64,000 bases of DNA from JADJVL01 sp046331545. GTDB lineage: Bacteria; Acidobacteriota; Holophagae; Holophagales; Holophagaceae. A program made the translations under genes and the position numbers. A model generated the notes under the pieces. That model saw only the letters and a program-made list of their open reading frames with translations, did no database searches and was not told the origin of the DNA. Location: NCBI GenBank assembly GCA_046331545.1, contig JAXLQR010000002.1, forward strand, positions 3,415,237-3,479,236, in the 5' to 3' direction. Positions 57,224 through 64,000 of this stretch are shown piece after piece (the stretch's first letter is position 1; each line of letters starts with the position of its first letter).

Positions 57224-58864
57224 ATGTCCCCCAAGCTGGTCCTGGTCGTCCCCGGCCATCCCACCGTGACCCTGGATCCCGAGCACGGGGTCTACAAGAT
57301 CGGCCGCGCCTCGGACAACGACGTGGCCCTGGACGACCTGAGCCTCAGCCGGCACCACGCCAGCCTCCGCTTCTACCGAGGCCAATGGCTGGCCGAGGAC
57401 CTGGATTCGAAGAACGGCACCCGGGTGAACGGCGAGCGGCTCACCGGGGCGAAGGCGCTGCGGGCCGGGGACGAACTCGCGCCCGGGAACCTGCGGCTGA
57501 CGGTCTGCGACGCTTCGGAGACGGGACCCGCGGTGGTGATCCAGCCCCGGGAGACCGCGCCCTGGGTGCCCTCCCTCGTGCTCGGCGCGGAAGAGCTGCG
57601 CCGGGGCGGGGCGCCGGCGGCGGTGGGGCAGCGGGCCCAGGCCGCCCTCGACCTGCTCGAGCACGCGGCCACGGACCTGGCCCGGGAGGGCAGCGCCGAG
57701 TCGCACCTGCTGCGCCTCCTGGAGGCGCTGCAGGGGCACCTCGCCGCGGACCGGGGCGCCGTGCTGCTGCGCGACCGGGAGGGCCGCACCTTCCCGGCCG
57801 CCTCCTGCGGCGGCGCCACGGACGGGACGGCCATCCAGATCCCGAAGACCCTCGTGGACGCCGCCCTCGGCCAGGGGCAGGCCGTGCTGCTCGCCGACAC
57901 CGGCATGGAGGGGGCCGAGCCCGCCTCGGCCTCCATGGTGAACTTCGGCATCCGCAGCGCCCTGGCCACGCCCCTGGAGGCCGACGGGCAGGTGCTGGGC
58001 ATGCTCTACCTGGACGTGAAGCACCCGACCCGGCGCTTCGACCGGGAGGACCTGCGCCTGGCCACGGTCATCGCCCACCTGGCCGCCTCGAAGGTCCGGG
58101 CGGCCCGGCTCGAGGCGGAGGCGCAGCGCCATCGCTCCCTCGAGATGGAGATGGACCACGCCCGGCGCATCCAGCAGGGCTTCCTGCCCGCCCGGCCGCC
58201 CTGCGTGGACGGCTACGAAGTGCTCGGGTTCAACGCCCCCGCCCGGCAGGTCTCCGGGGACCTCTACGGCTCCTGGCTGCTGGAGGACGGCAGCCTCTGC
58301 GCGGCGGTGGCGGACGTGAGCGGCAAGGGCATGGGGCCGGGGCTCCTGATGGTCACCTTCCACGCCTACATGGATGCCTGGGCGGACTGGTCCAGCCTGC
58401 CGGACGTGCTCCTGGAACGGCTGTCCAGGACGCTCGCGCGGCACACCGAGTCCAACCGGTACATCACGGCCTTCCTCCTCCACCTGGATCCCGAGACGGC
58501 CCGGCTCCGCTACGCCTCCGCGGGCCATCCCCCGGCCCTCCTGCGGCGTTCGGGCGGCGGCACGGAGATCCTCGACGCGCCGGGCCTGCCCCTGGCCATG
58601 CTGCCGGGCAGCGCCCCCTACGGCCAGGGCGAGACGGAACTGGGCCGCGGGGACCTGGTGCTCCTCTACACCGACGGCCTGCTCGAGGCCGAGTCCCCGA
58701 AGGGGGACGAGTTCGGCACCGAAGGCCTGCGGAGGGTGCTCTCCGAGTCCGGCGCCCGCCCCCTGACCGAGCTCCGGGACGCCCTCGTCGCCGCCCTCAA
58801 GGCCCACCTCGGCGGCCAGAGCCCCTCGGACGACCAGACCTTCTTCCTGCTGCGAAGGCTCTAG
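57224..58864 (+). CDS. FHA-GAF-SpoIIE protein phosphatase (paralogue 1)
   Basis: 546 aa. The FHA domain (~5-95) shows YKIGRASDNDVALDDLSLSRHHA and SKNGTRVNG, which bind phosphothreonine peptides. The GAF domain spans ~140-295 (ATPLEADGQVLGMLYLDV). A SpoIIE/PP2C-type phosphatase covers ~325-545 with ARRIQQGFLPARPP, QVSGDLYGSW, VADVSGKGMGPGLLM and DDQTFFLLRRL, the metal-binding Asp residues. It could read Thr phosphorylation made by the nearby kinases and dephosphorylate serine/anti-sigma partners. Confidence 0.92.
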   Translation: MSPKLVLVVPGHPTVTLDPEHGVYKIGRASDNDVALDDLSLSRHHASLRFYRGQWLAEDLDSKNGTRVNGERLTGAKALRAGDELAPGNLRLTVCDASETGPAVVIQPRETAPWVPSLVLGAEELRRGGAPAAVGQRAQAALDLLEHAATDLAREGSAESHLLRLLEALQGHLAADRGAVLLRDREGRTFPAASCGGATDGTAIQIPKTLVDAALGQGQAVLLADTGMEGAEPASASMVNFGIRSALATPLEADGQVLGMLYLDVKHPTRRFDREDLRLATVIAHLAASKVRAARLEAEAQRHRSLEMEMDHARRIQQGFLPARPPCVDGYEVLGFNAPARQVSGDLYGSWLLEDGSLCAAVADVSGKGMGPGLLMVTFHAYMDAWADWSSLPDVLLERLSRTLARHTESNRYITAFLLHLDPETARLRYASAGHPPALLRRSGGGTEILDAPGLPLAMLPGSAPYGQGETELGRGDLVLLYTDGLLEAESPKGDEFGTEGLRRVLSESGARPLTELRDALVAALKAHLGGQSPSDDQTFFLLRRL

Positions 58865-58921
58865 TCCCGAGGCGCCGGGTCGGGGGCGGGACGGTCCCCC
58901 GGGCCGGCCGGAACCGGAGGC

Positions 58922-60319
58922 CTACTTGACGTACTGGTCGATCACCTTCCCGATGGCCGCCCGGCAGGCGGCGCAGAAGCCCACCTTGTCGCGGGTGAAC
59001 ATGATGCAGTCCTCCTGGGCGCGGTAGTAGCCGGTGGACTCGTAGAGGGCCCCCTCGAAGGCGCCCACCTGCCCGCTGTGGGCGTCGTGGTTGAGGAGCT
59101 GCGTCTCGTGGGCCTCCTCCCGGGCGAAGAGGGCCTCCATCTCGGACTCGGGCCTGCGGTCGGCCCGGATCTGCCGGCGCTCCTTCTGGATGGCATGGCT
59201 GAAGGCCTCGAACTCGGCCTTCTTCCAGGGTGTGGGCAGGGGCACGCCGGCACTCAGGGCGGCCTTCCACTTGGGATTCTTCGGGTCGGCGGTGACGTTG
59301 GGCTCCCAGGGCTCCATGCGCGGCTTCCCCAGCTCCTGGGCCACGTCGCTGGTGTAGTACTCGTCGGCCAGGCCGGCGATGTGGTGGCCGAACTCGTGGA
59401 CGAAGACGTAGGGGGTGAAGGCGTTGTCCGAGGACACGGTGCCGTAGAGCTGGTGGATGCCGCCGCCGCCGTAGGTGCGGCCGTTCACCAGGATCTCCAC
59501 GAAGTCGTAGGGGGCCTGGGACGCGAGGTCCCGCCAGGCGCGGTTGTCGAAGGTGAGGATGTAGCGCTCGCTGCCGAAGGCGTCGTAGGTGGCGCCGGTG
59601 GGGTTGCGGCGGTGCACGCCGGTGCTGGGCCGGGAGATGCCGGACTCCCTGGCCGCCGGGCAGAGGCCCCACACGTTGAAATCCTTCGCCCGGGACTTGA
59701 ACGGCTCCTGGGACAGCAGCAGGAAGGCCATACGCTGGGCGTCCTTCAGGAACTTGGGGCGCTCGGCGGCGGTGTAGCCGTCCCCGAGGATGAGCAGGTC
59801 CACCTTCGAGGCCGAGGGTCCGCTCTTCAGGATGGGGACCAGCGGGCCGGCGTTCGTGGGCACGGCCTGGACCACGTCCTGGGCCTTGGGGTCCACCGGC
59901 AGGCGCCAGACCTCCTTCCAGGAGAGGTCGGCGGCCCGGGTGAGGACCACCACGTCCACGGGGCCGTCCGGCTCGGGGAAGCGGAAGGACTCCCCGAAGG
60001 CCCGGGCCCGCACCCTGGCCTCCGGCGTGTCCCGCCACTCGCCGAAGATCGTCGCGTAGCCCCGGGAGTAGAGCACCGCCTGGGTCTTCGCGTCCCGCAC
60101 CTCGAACTTGTTGAGCCCCAGGTTCGAGTCGTCCACGGGCTTCCGGGGGTTGCCGGGCCAGGGCAGGGGCTCCCGGACCACCCGGTCCAGGCCGAAGGAT
60201 TCGGTGGTGGCGGTGCCGGAATGGACGACGTCCACCCGGAGGGTGCGGGGGGTGGGGGCGCCGGCGAGGGCCCTCAGGCCGACCGCGAGGGCGAGGACGA
60301 GGGCGGGGACTGGGCGCAT
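58922..60319 (-). CDS. Secreted M64-family metallopeptidase
   Basis: 465 aa with a signal peptide (PVPALVLALAVGLRALAGAP). The zinc site is FVHEFGHHIAGLADEYY with H308, E309 and H312, the M64 (IgA-peptidase-like) HExxH followed by the Asp/Glu. LLILGDGYTAAERPKFL and the repeated Cys pair in GFCAACRAAIG near the end are also family-like. Acidobacteriota encode many such peptidases. It is transcribed against the two phosphatase genes it lies between and converges on the first. Confidence 0.9.
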   Translation of the reverse strand: MRPVPALVLALAVGLRALAGAPTPRTLRVDVVHSGTATTESFGLDRVVREPLPWPGNPRKPVDDSNLGLNKFEVRDAKTQAVLYSRGYATIFGEWRDTPEARVRARAFGESFRFPEPDGPVDVVVLTRAADLSWKEVWRLPVDPKAQDVVQAVPTNAGPLVPILKSGPSASKVDLLILGDGYTAAERPKFLKDAQRMAFLLLSQEPFKSRAKDFNVWGLCPAARESGISRPSTGVHRRNPTGATYDAFGSERYILTFDNRAWRDLASQAPYDFVEILVNGRTYGGGGIHQLYGTVSSDNAFTPYVFVHEFGHHIAGLADEYYTSDVAQELGKPRMEPWEPNVTADPKNPKWKAALSAGVPLPTPWKKAEFEAFSHAIQKERRQIRADRRPESEMEALFAREEAHETQLLNHDAHSGQVGAFEGALYESTGYYRAQEDCIMFTRDKVGFCAACRAAIGKVIDQYVK

Positions 60320-60419
60320 GGGACCTCCGCCTCCCAGTGTGGCACCCCTTGCCGGCCATGAAAAAATCCGGAATTCCCCTCGAACCCCTGCCGAATCCTG
60401 GCAATCTGTCCCCGCACCC

Positions 60420-62057
60420 ATGGCCGTCCTGATCCTGCGCATTCCGGGCAAGCCCTCCCGAAAGCTCTCGGGGGATTCCCCTGTCATGACGGTGGGGCGA
60501 GCGGCGGGGAACGACATCGTCATCGAGGACCCCAGCCTGAGCCGGGTGCACGCCCGCTTCACCCTGAAGAACGGCGTGCCCTGCGTGGAGGACCTGGGCA
60601 GCCTCAACGGCACGCTGGTGAACGGCCGGCCCGCGGAGGGCGTCCAGGTGCTGAAGGCCGGGGACCGCATCTCCCTGGGCAAGGTGGACCTCACGGTGGA
60701 CGCGGAACCCACCAGCGCGGTGCTCATCGAGGAGAGCCAGGCCCCCAGCGGCGTGACCATGGTGAAGCCCATCGCCGAGCTGCTGAAATCCATGGCGCCG
60801 GAGCCCAAGGACAGCGGCCAGATGCGCTGGATGGGCTCGCTGACCCTCATCCAGGAGACCACCCTGGACCTGGTGAAGGACATCAGCGTCGAGGACATGC
60901 TGGACAAGCTCATGGGCCGCCTCTTCGAGCTGCTCAAGCCCGACCGGGGCGTGGTGCTGCTGAAGGACCCCAGCGGGGAGCTGATCCCGGCGGCGGTGAA
61001 GTCGAACATGGCCAAGGCCACCCAGATCCGCGTCTCGAAGACCCTGGTGGAGGCGGTGGTGGAGCGGCGCGAGGCCCTGCTCATCAACGATCCGACCAAC
61101 GACCCGAAGCTCAGCGCCAGCCAGTCCCTGGTCTTCAGTGGCGTGAGCAGCATCCTGGCGACGCCGCTGGAGCACGAGGGCGAGGTGGTGGGCCTCCTCT
61201 ACCTGGACGCGCGGCCCTACCGGCAGCCCTTCAACGAGGAGGAGCTGCGGCTGGTGGCCTCCCTGGCCCACGTGGCCGCGGGCAAGATCCGTCAGGACCG
61301 CCTCCAGGCCGAGGTCGCGAAGAAGCGGGCCATGGAGCAGGAGCTGAGCATCGCCCGGCAGATCCAGCAGCGCCTGCTGCCGGCGGAGGCGCCGGTGATC
61401 GAGGGTCTCGAGGTCCACGGGGCCAACACCGCCAGCCGCCAGGTGAGCGGCGACCTCTTCGGTTTCTGGCCCCGTCCCGACGGGAAGTGGCTGTGCGCCA
61501 TCGCGGACGTGAGCGGCAAGGGGGTGGGACCGGGCCTCCTGATGTCGGCCCTGCAGACCTACCTGGAGGCCTGGGCGGACGCCCAGATGCCCACGGACGA
61601 CCTGGCCAAGAAGCTCTCGGTGAGCCTGGCCCACCGCACCACGCCGAACCGCTTCATCACGGCCTTCATCTTCGTGGTGGACCCCGACACGGGGAAGGTG
61701 CAGTTCACCAACGCGGGCCACAACCCGGGCCTGCTGGTGCGAGCCGACGGCAGCGTGGAGAAGCTGCTGAGCCACGGCATGCCGCTGGCCATGCTGCCGG
61801 GCAACGCCTACCAGAAGGAGCAGCGCCTCCTCCACGACGGGGACATGCTCTTCCTCTACACCGACGGCATCACCGAGGCCACCAGTCCCGACGGGGAGGA
61901 TTTCGACCTGCCGCGGGTGGAGGCCTTCGTCTCCGCCAACCGCGCCCTTCCCCTGCACGAGATGGAGCACCGGCTCATGGACGAGCTGGAGGCCTTCACC
62001 CGCCACGCCCCCGCCACCGACGACCGCACGGTGGTCATCGTGCGGCGGAAGGCCTGA
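60420..62057 (+). CDS. FHA-GAF-SpoIIE protein phosphatase (paralogue 2)
   Basis: 545 aa, co-linear with the protein at 57224. FHA (~5-95): MTVGRAAGNDIVIEDPSLSRVHARF and SLNGTLVNG. GAF (~155-300): ILATPLEHEGEVVGLLYLDA. Phosphatase (~320-545): ARQIQQRLLPAEAP, RQVSGDLFGFW, IADVSGKGVGPGLLM, ITNAGHNPG-like AGHNPGLLVRADG and TDDRTVVIVRR. The shared layout shows duplication, with an M64 gene now between them. It is likely part of the same phospho-signalling network as the kinases. Confidence 0.93.
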   Translation: MAVLILRIPGKPSRKLSGDSPVMTVGRAAGNDIVIEDPSLSRVHARFTLKNGVPCVEDLGSLNGTLVNGRPAEGVQVLKAGDRISLGKVDLTVDAEPTSAVLIEESQAPSGVTMVKPIAELLKSMAPEPKDSGQMRWMGSLTLIQETTLDLVKDISVEDMLDKLMGRLFELLKPDRGVVLLKDPSGELIPAAVKSNMAKATQIRVSKTLVEAVVERREALLINDPTNDPKLSASQSLVFSGVSSILATPLEHEGEVVGLLYLDARPYRQPFNEEELRLVASLAHVAAGKIRQDRLQAEVAKKRAMEQELSIARQIQQRLLPAEAPVIEGLEVHGANTASRQVSGDLFGFWPRPDGKWLCAIADVSGKGVGPGLLMSALQTYLEAWADAQMPTDDLAKKLSVSLAHRTTPNRFITAFIFVVDPDTGKVQFTNAGHNPGLLVRADGSVEKLLSHGMPLAMLPGNAYQKEQRLLHDGDMLFLYTDGITEATSPDGEDFDLPRVEAFVSANRALPLHEMEHRLMDELEAFTRHAPATDDRTVVIVRRKA

Positions 62058-62077
62058 GACGGAGCCGGGAGACCGCC

Positions 62078-62383
62078 ATGCTCACGCCCAGACAGCGCCA
62101 GTTCCTGAAGGCCGAGGCCCACCACCTCAAGCCCGTGGTCCACGTCGGCAAGGCCGGCATCACGCCCGCCCTGGTGGCCGAGCTGGACGTCATGCTCGAC
62201 AGCCTCGAGCTCATCAAGGTGAAGATCAACCAGAACAGCTTCGAGGACAAGCAGACCGTCATCGACGGGCTCCTGGGGAAGCTCGAAGGGCTCGAGCACG
62301 TGTGGACCGTGGGACACACGATGCTGTTCTTCAGGGCCAGCCGGACGAAGGAGACGAAGTATCCGCTGCCGGTGAAGGGGTAG
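62078..62383 (+). CDS. yhbY: YhbY/CRM-domain RNA-binding protein
   Basis: 101 aa. The CRM fold signature is visible: LTPRQRQFLKAEAHHLKPVVHVGKAGITPALV with the GKxG loop, followed by ELIKVKINQNSFED and the C-terminal strand. YhbY associates with pre-50S ribosomal particles. It starts 20 bp after the phosphatase stop with a GGGAG Shine-Dalgarno. Confidence 0.93.
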   Translation: MLTPRQRQFLKAEAHHLKPVVHVGKAGITPALVAELDVMLDSLELIKVKINQNSFEDKQTVIDGLLGKLEGLEHVWTVGHTMLFFRASRTKETKYPLPVKG

Positions 62384-62471
62384 GGGGAGACTCCAGACTT
62401 CGGGGTGATTCGGCCGGAGGGGAAGGTCTCTGTTGTGACTCGGGGCCGACGTGCCTGGAACGCCGGGCGAC

Positions 62472-62541
62472 GACGCACTGCGCGCGTCTGGCACCTCGAT
62501 CTGCGAGCCCCGGAGGGCGCGGGCCTCGCAGATCGAGGTGC
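62472..62541 (-). repeat. Dispersed hairpin repeat, copy C
   Basis: The stem GCACCTCGATCTGCGAG (62491-62507) pairs perfectly with 62525-62541 around a loop containing GGAGGGCGCGGG. The flank GACGCACTGCGCGCGTCTG (62472-62490) matches the tail of copy B. The surrounding spacer 62384-62616 has no gene. Confidence 0.72.
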
Positions 62542-62616
62542 TCTTCGAAAACCTGCCCCGTACCCTTCGGCACGTCGCAGCCCGGCTTCTAGGGATGACG
62601 GGTCCTGAGGTCGGCG

Positions 62617-63903
62617 TCAGGCCTGGGCCTTCGCCACCGCTTCCGCCCTGGCCTTCATGCCCGCCTCGAGCAGCTTGAGCCCCATCAGCATCCGGTCCAG
62701 CCCCTTCCGGCAGCCGTCCCTGACGAGGTAGTTCTCCTCGTTGAGCACGTTGCCGCCGAGGATGGAGCAGATGCTCATGATGTCGCGCTCGGGCTTGACG
62801 GGACTGAAGAAGATCCTCGGCAGCTCGCCGCTGTACCAGGCCTGGACGAAGGTCTTGAAGGTGCCGATGGCCTTCTGCATGTGGCCGTCGTAGGCCGCGT
62901 CCCAGCCGACGGCCTCGCCCTTCAGCTGCCTCGAGACCAGCTGGGCGGCCAGGGTGGCGCTCTCGAGGGCGAACATGACGCCGCTGGAGAAGACGGGGTC
63001 GAGGAAGTCGCCGGCGTTGCCGGCCACGGCCCAGCCCGGGCCATGGAGCCGCTTCGTGACGGTGCTCCAGCCGTGGAGGCGCTGGGTCTTCATCACGGGC
63101 TCGGCCCTCGCCAGGCGCGCCGCGCAGTTCGGCTCCTGGCGCAGGATGGCCCAGAGCTTCTCGCCGTCCCCGCCCGGATAGGCGTCGAAGGTCGCCTGCT
63201 CCGCGACCACGCCCACCGAGGTGCGGCCGTTGCTGAAGGGGATGATCCAGATCCAGGCGCCATTGGGATGCAGCACCACCCAGATGTCGCCTTCCTCCTC
63301 GCCCCCGGGGCGCAGGTCGCCTTCGACGTGGGTGTAGTAGGCCGAGCGCGCGAGGATGTCCGCGGGCATCTCGAGGCCCAGCAGGCGCGAGAGGACCCGC
63401 GCGGGGCCGCTGCAGTCGAGGACGAAGGCGGCTTCGATGGCATGGGCCGCCCCGGACTCGGTGTCCAGGAGCTCCACCGTCGCGCCGTCCTGCCGGAAGG
63501 CCGCGTCCCGCACCTCGAGGCCGAAGCGGACGTCCACGCCCCGGGCCCGGGCCGCGGTCACCAGGGTCTGGTCGAAATCATCGCGGGGCACCTGGAAGCT
63601 GGAGGTCCAGTCGCCCGGCAGGGAGTTGACGAAGGCGAAGCGCTGGGTCCGCTCCCCCTGGAAGAACATCGCCGCATGCTTGGGCATGTAGCACCGGCCC
63701 TCCACCGCCTCCAGCAAGCCCGCCTGGGCCAGCAGCTCGTTGCAGCGGGGCAGCAGGCTTTCGCCGATGACGTGGCGGGGGAACCACTGCTTCTCGACGA
63801 CCAGGACGGAGAATCCCGCCTGCGCGAGGGTGGCGCCGGCCACCGTGCCGGCGGGGCCGGCGCCGATGATGAGCACGTCGGTGGAGGCGGGGAGCTGGCG
63901 CAT
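62617..63903 (-). CDS. FAD-dependent oxidoreductase, geranylgeranyl-reductase/halogenase family
   Basis: 428 aa. The FAD-binding fold is VLIIGAGPAGTVAGATLAQAG, with a second FAD motif GWAVAGNAGDFLDPVFSSGVMFALESA. The N-terminal WFPRHVIGESLLPRCNELL and the QVPRDDFDQTLV block are shared by flavin-dependent halogenases and related GGR-like reductases. The halogenase-specific WxWxIP tract appears as WIWIIPFSNG, but the catalytic Lys of tryptophan halogenases is not evident. Likely an alkene reductase or monooxygenase acting on a lipid or carrier-bound substrate. Confidence 0.82.
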   Translation of the reverse strand: MRQLPASTDVLIIGAGPAGTVAGATLAQAGFSVLVVEKQWFPRHVIGESLLPRCNELLAQAGLLEAVEGRCYMPKHAAMFFQGERTQRFAFVNSLPGDWTSSFQVPRDDFDQTLVTAARARGVDVRFGLEVRDAAFRQDGATVELLDTESGAAHAIEAAFVLDCSGPARVLSRLLGLEMPADILARSAYYTHVEGDLRPGGEEEGDIWVVLHPNGAWIWIIPFSNGRTSVGVVAEQATFDAYPGGDGEKLWAILRQEPNCAARLARAEPVMKTQRLHGWSTVTKRLHGPGWAVAGNAGDFLDPVFSSGVMFALESATLAAQLVSRQLKGEAVGWDAAYDGHMQKAIGTFKTFVQAWYSGELPRIFFSPVKPERDIMSICSILGGNVLNEENYLVRDGCRKGLDRMLMGLKLLEAGMKARAEAVAKAQA

Positions 63904-63940
63904 GAAGGGTCCTGGATGAGGCTCTCAGTCTCGCACGGCC

Positions 63941-64000
63941 CTAACGCAGGTCGCGGATGCGCGTCTCCGTGGCCAGCCAGTCCACGGGCTGGTCGTGCAG
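63941..64000 (-). CDS. C-terminal fragment of a gene running off the window
   Basis: The minus strand is open from 64000 to a TAG at 63941-63943 and encodes LHDQPVDWLATETRIRDLR. It starts 37 bp upstream of the flavoprotein gene on the same strand, consistent with an operon. Too short to assign. Confidence 0.4.
   Translation of the reverse strand: MHDQPVDWLATETRIRDLR

Noticed and set aside
58797..62006. 1069-aa minus-strand frame across the phosphatase and M64 region
   Set aside because: It is antisense to the FHA-GAF-SpoIIE genes and in the wrong frame for the M64 peptidase; no domain is visible.
1..64000. tRNA or rRNA genes
   Set aside because: I looked for cloverleaf T-loop signatures and conserved rRNA segments in the intergenic regions and saw none; a tRNA scan would be the decisive test.

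Overview
The window is a single very GC-rich bacterial chromosome segment, about 70% G+C by eye. It is densely packed, and many genes overlap their neighbours by an ATGA or GTGA start/stop. Several features point to Acidobacteriota, most likely class Holophagae (Geothrix/Holophaga type): three tandem Ser/Thr kinases that each carry a C-terminal TolB-like propeller, paired FHA-GAF-SpoIIE phosphatases, and the overall gene content. This assignment is recalled knowledge, not a database result.

Region 1 (1-10206) is a haem biosynthesis cluster. The tail of the preceding gene (probably hemA) is followed by hemC, hemD, hemL, hemE, hemN, hemH, a VCBS-type exported protein and a HemG/HemY-type oxidase. 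Between hemL and hemE lie a vapBC toxin-antitoxin pair with its own AT-rich operator and three paralogous small membrane proteins.

Region 2 (10285-34740) is mostly housekeeping: a DUF421 membrane protein, a PA0069-type radical SAM protein, dnaX, a bacterial archaemetzincin, a 5'-nucleotidase/MoaD pair, an AraC-Ogt repair fusion, a cysteine-desulfurase-like protein, rlmI, ttcA with an Rrf2 regulator, fabF-acpP and a Xer recombinase. More unusual items are an Lgt-like protein beside a radical SAM enzyme resembling tetraether/membrane-spanning lipid synthases, a second VapBC-type pair, an orphan HEPN protein, and a WYL-domain protein that has histone-like tails and no DNA-binding HTH.

Region 3 (35438-46036) is an approximately 10.5-kb operon of eight genes plus a short leader ORF: cytochrome P450, GNAT, OleC-like AMP ligase, UbiA prenyltransferase, rifampin-phosphotransferase-like PEP enzyme, BtaA-like aminocarboxypropyl transferase, a fused polyprenol-kinase/DUF92 membrane protein and a PAP2 phosphatase. 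I do not recognise this combination. It looks like a pathway for an unusual lipid or prenyl lipid and is the best candidate here for an undescribed system.

Region 4 (46037-64000) starts with a repeat-rich spacer and uvrB. It then holds a signalling island: three overlapping kinases, a globin, two FHA-GAF-SpoIIE phosphatases and an M64 peptidase. YhbY and an FAD-dependent reductase/halogenase-family protein follow, and one further gene runs off the edge.

Across the window there is a family of four intergenic hairpin repeats with a conserved loop and flank. There are also many -10-like hexamers only 5-9 nt upstream of start codons, which suggests frequent leaderless transcription.
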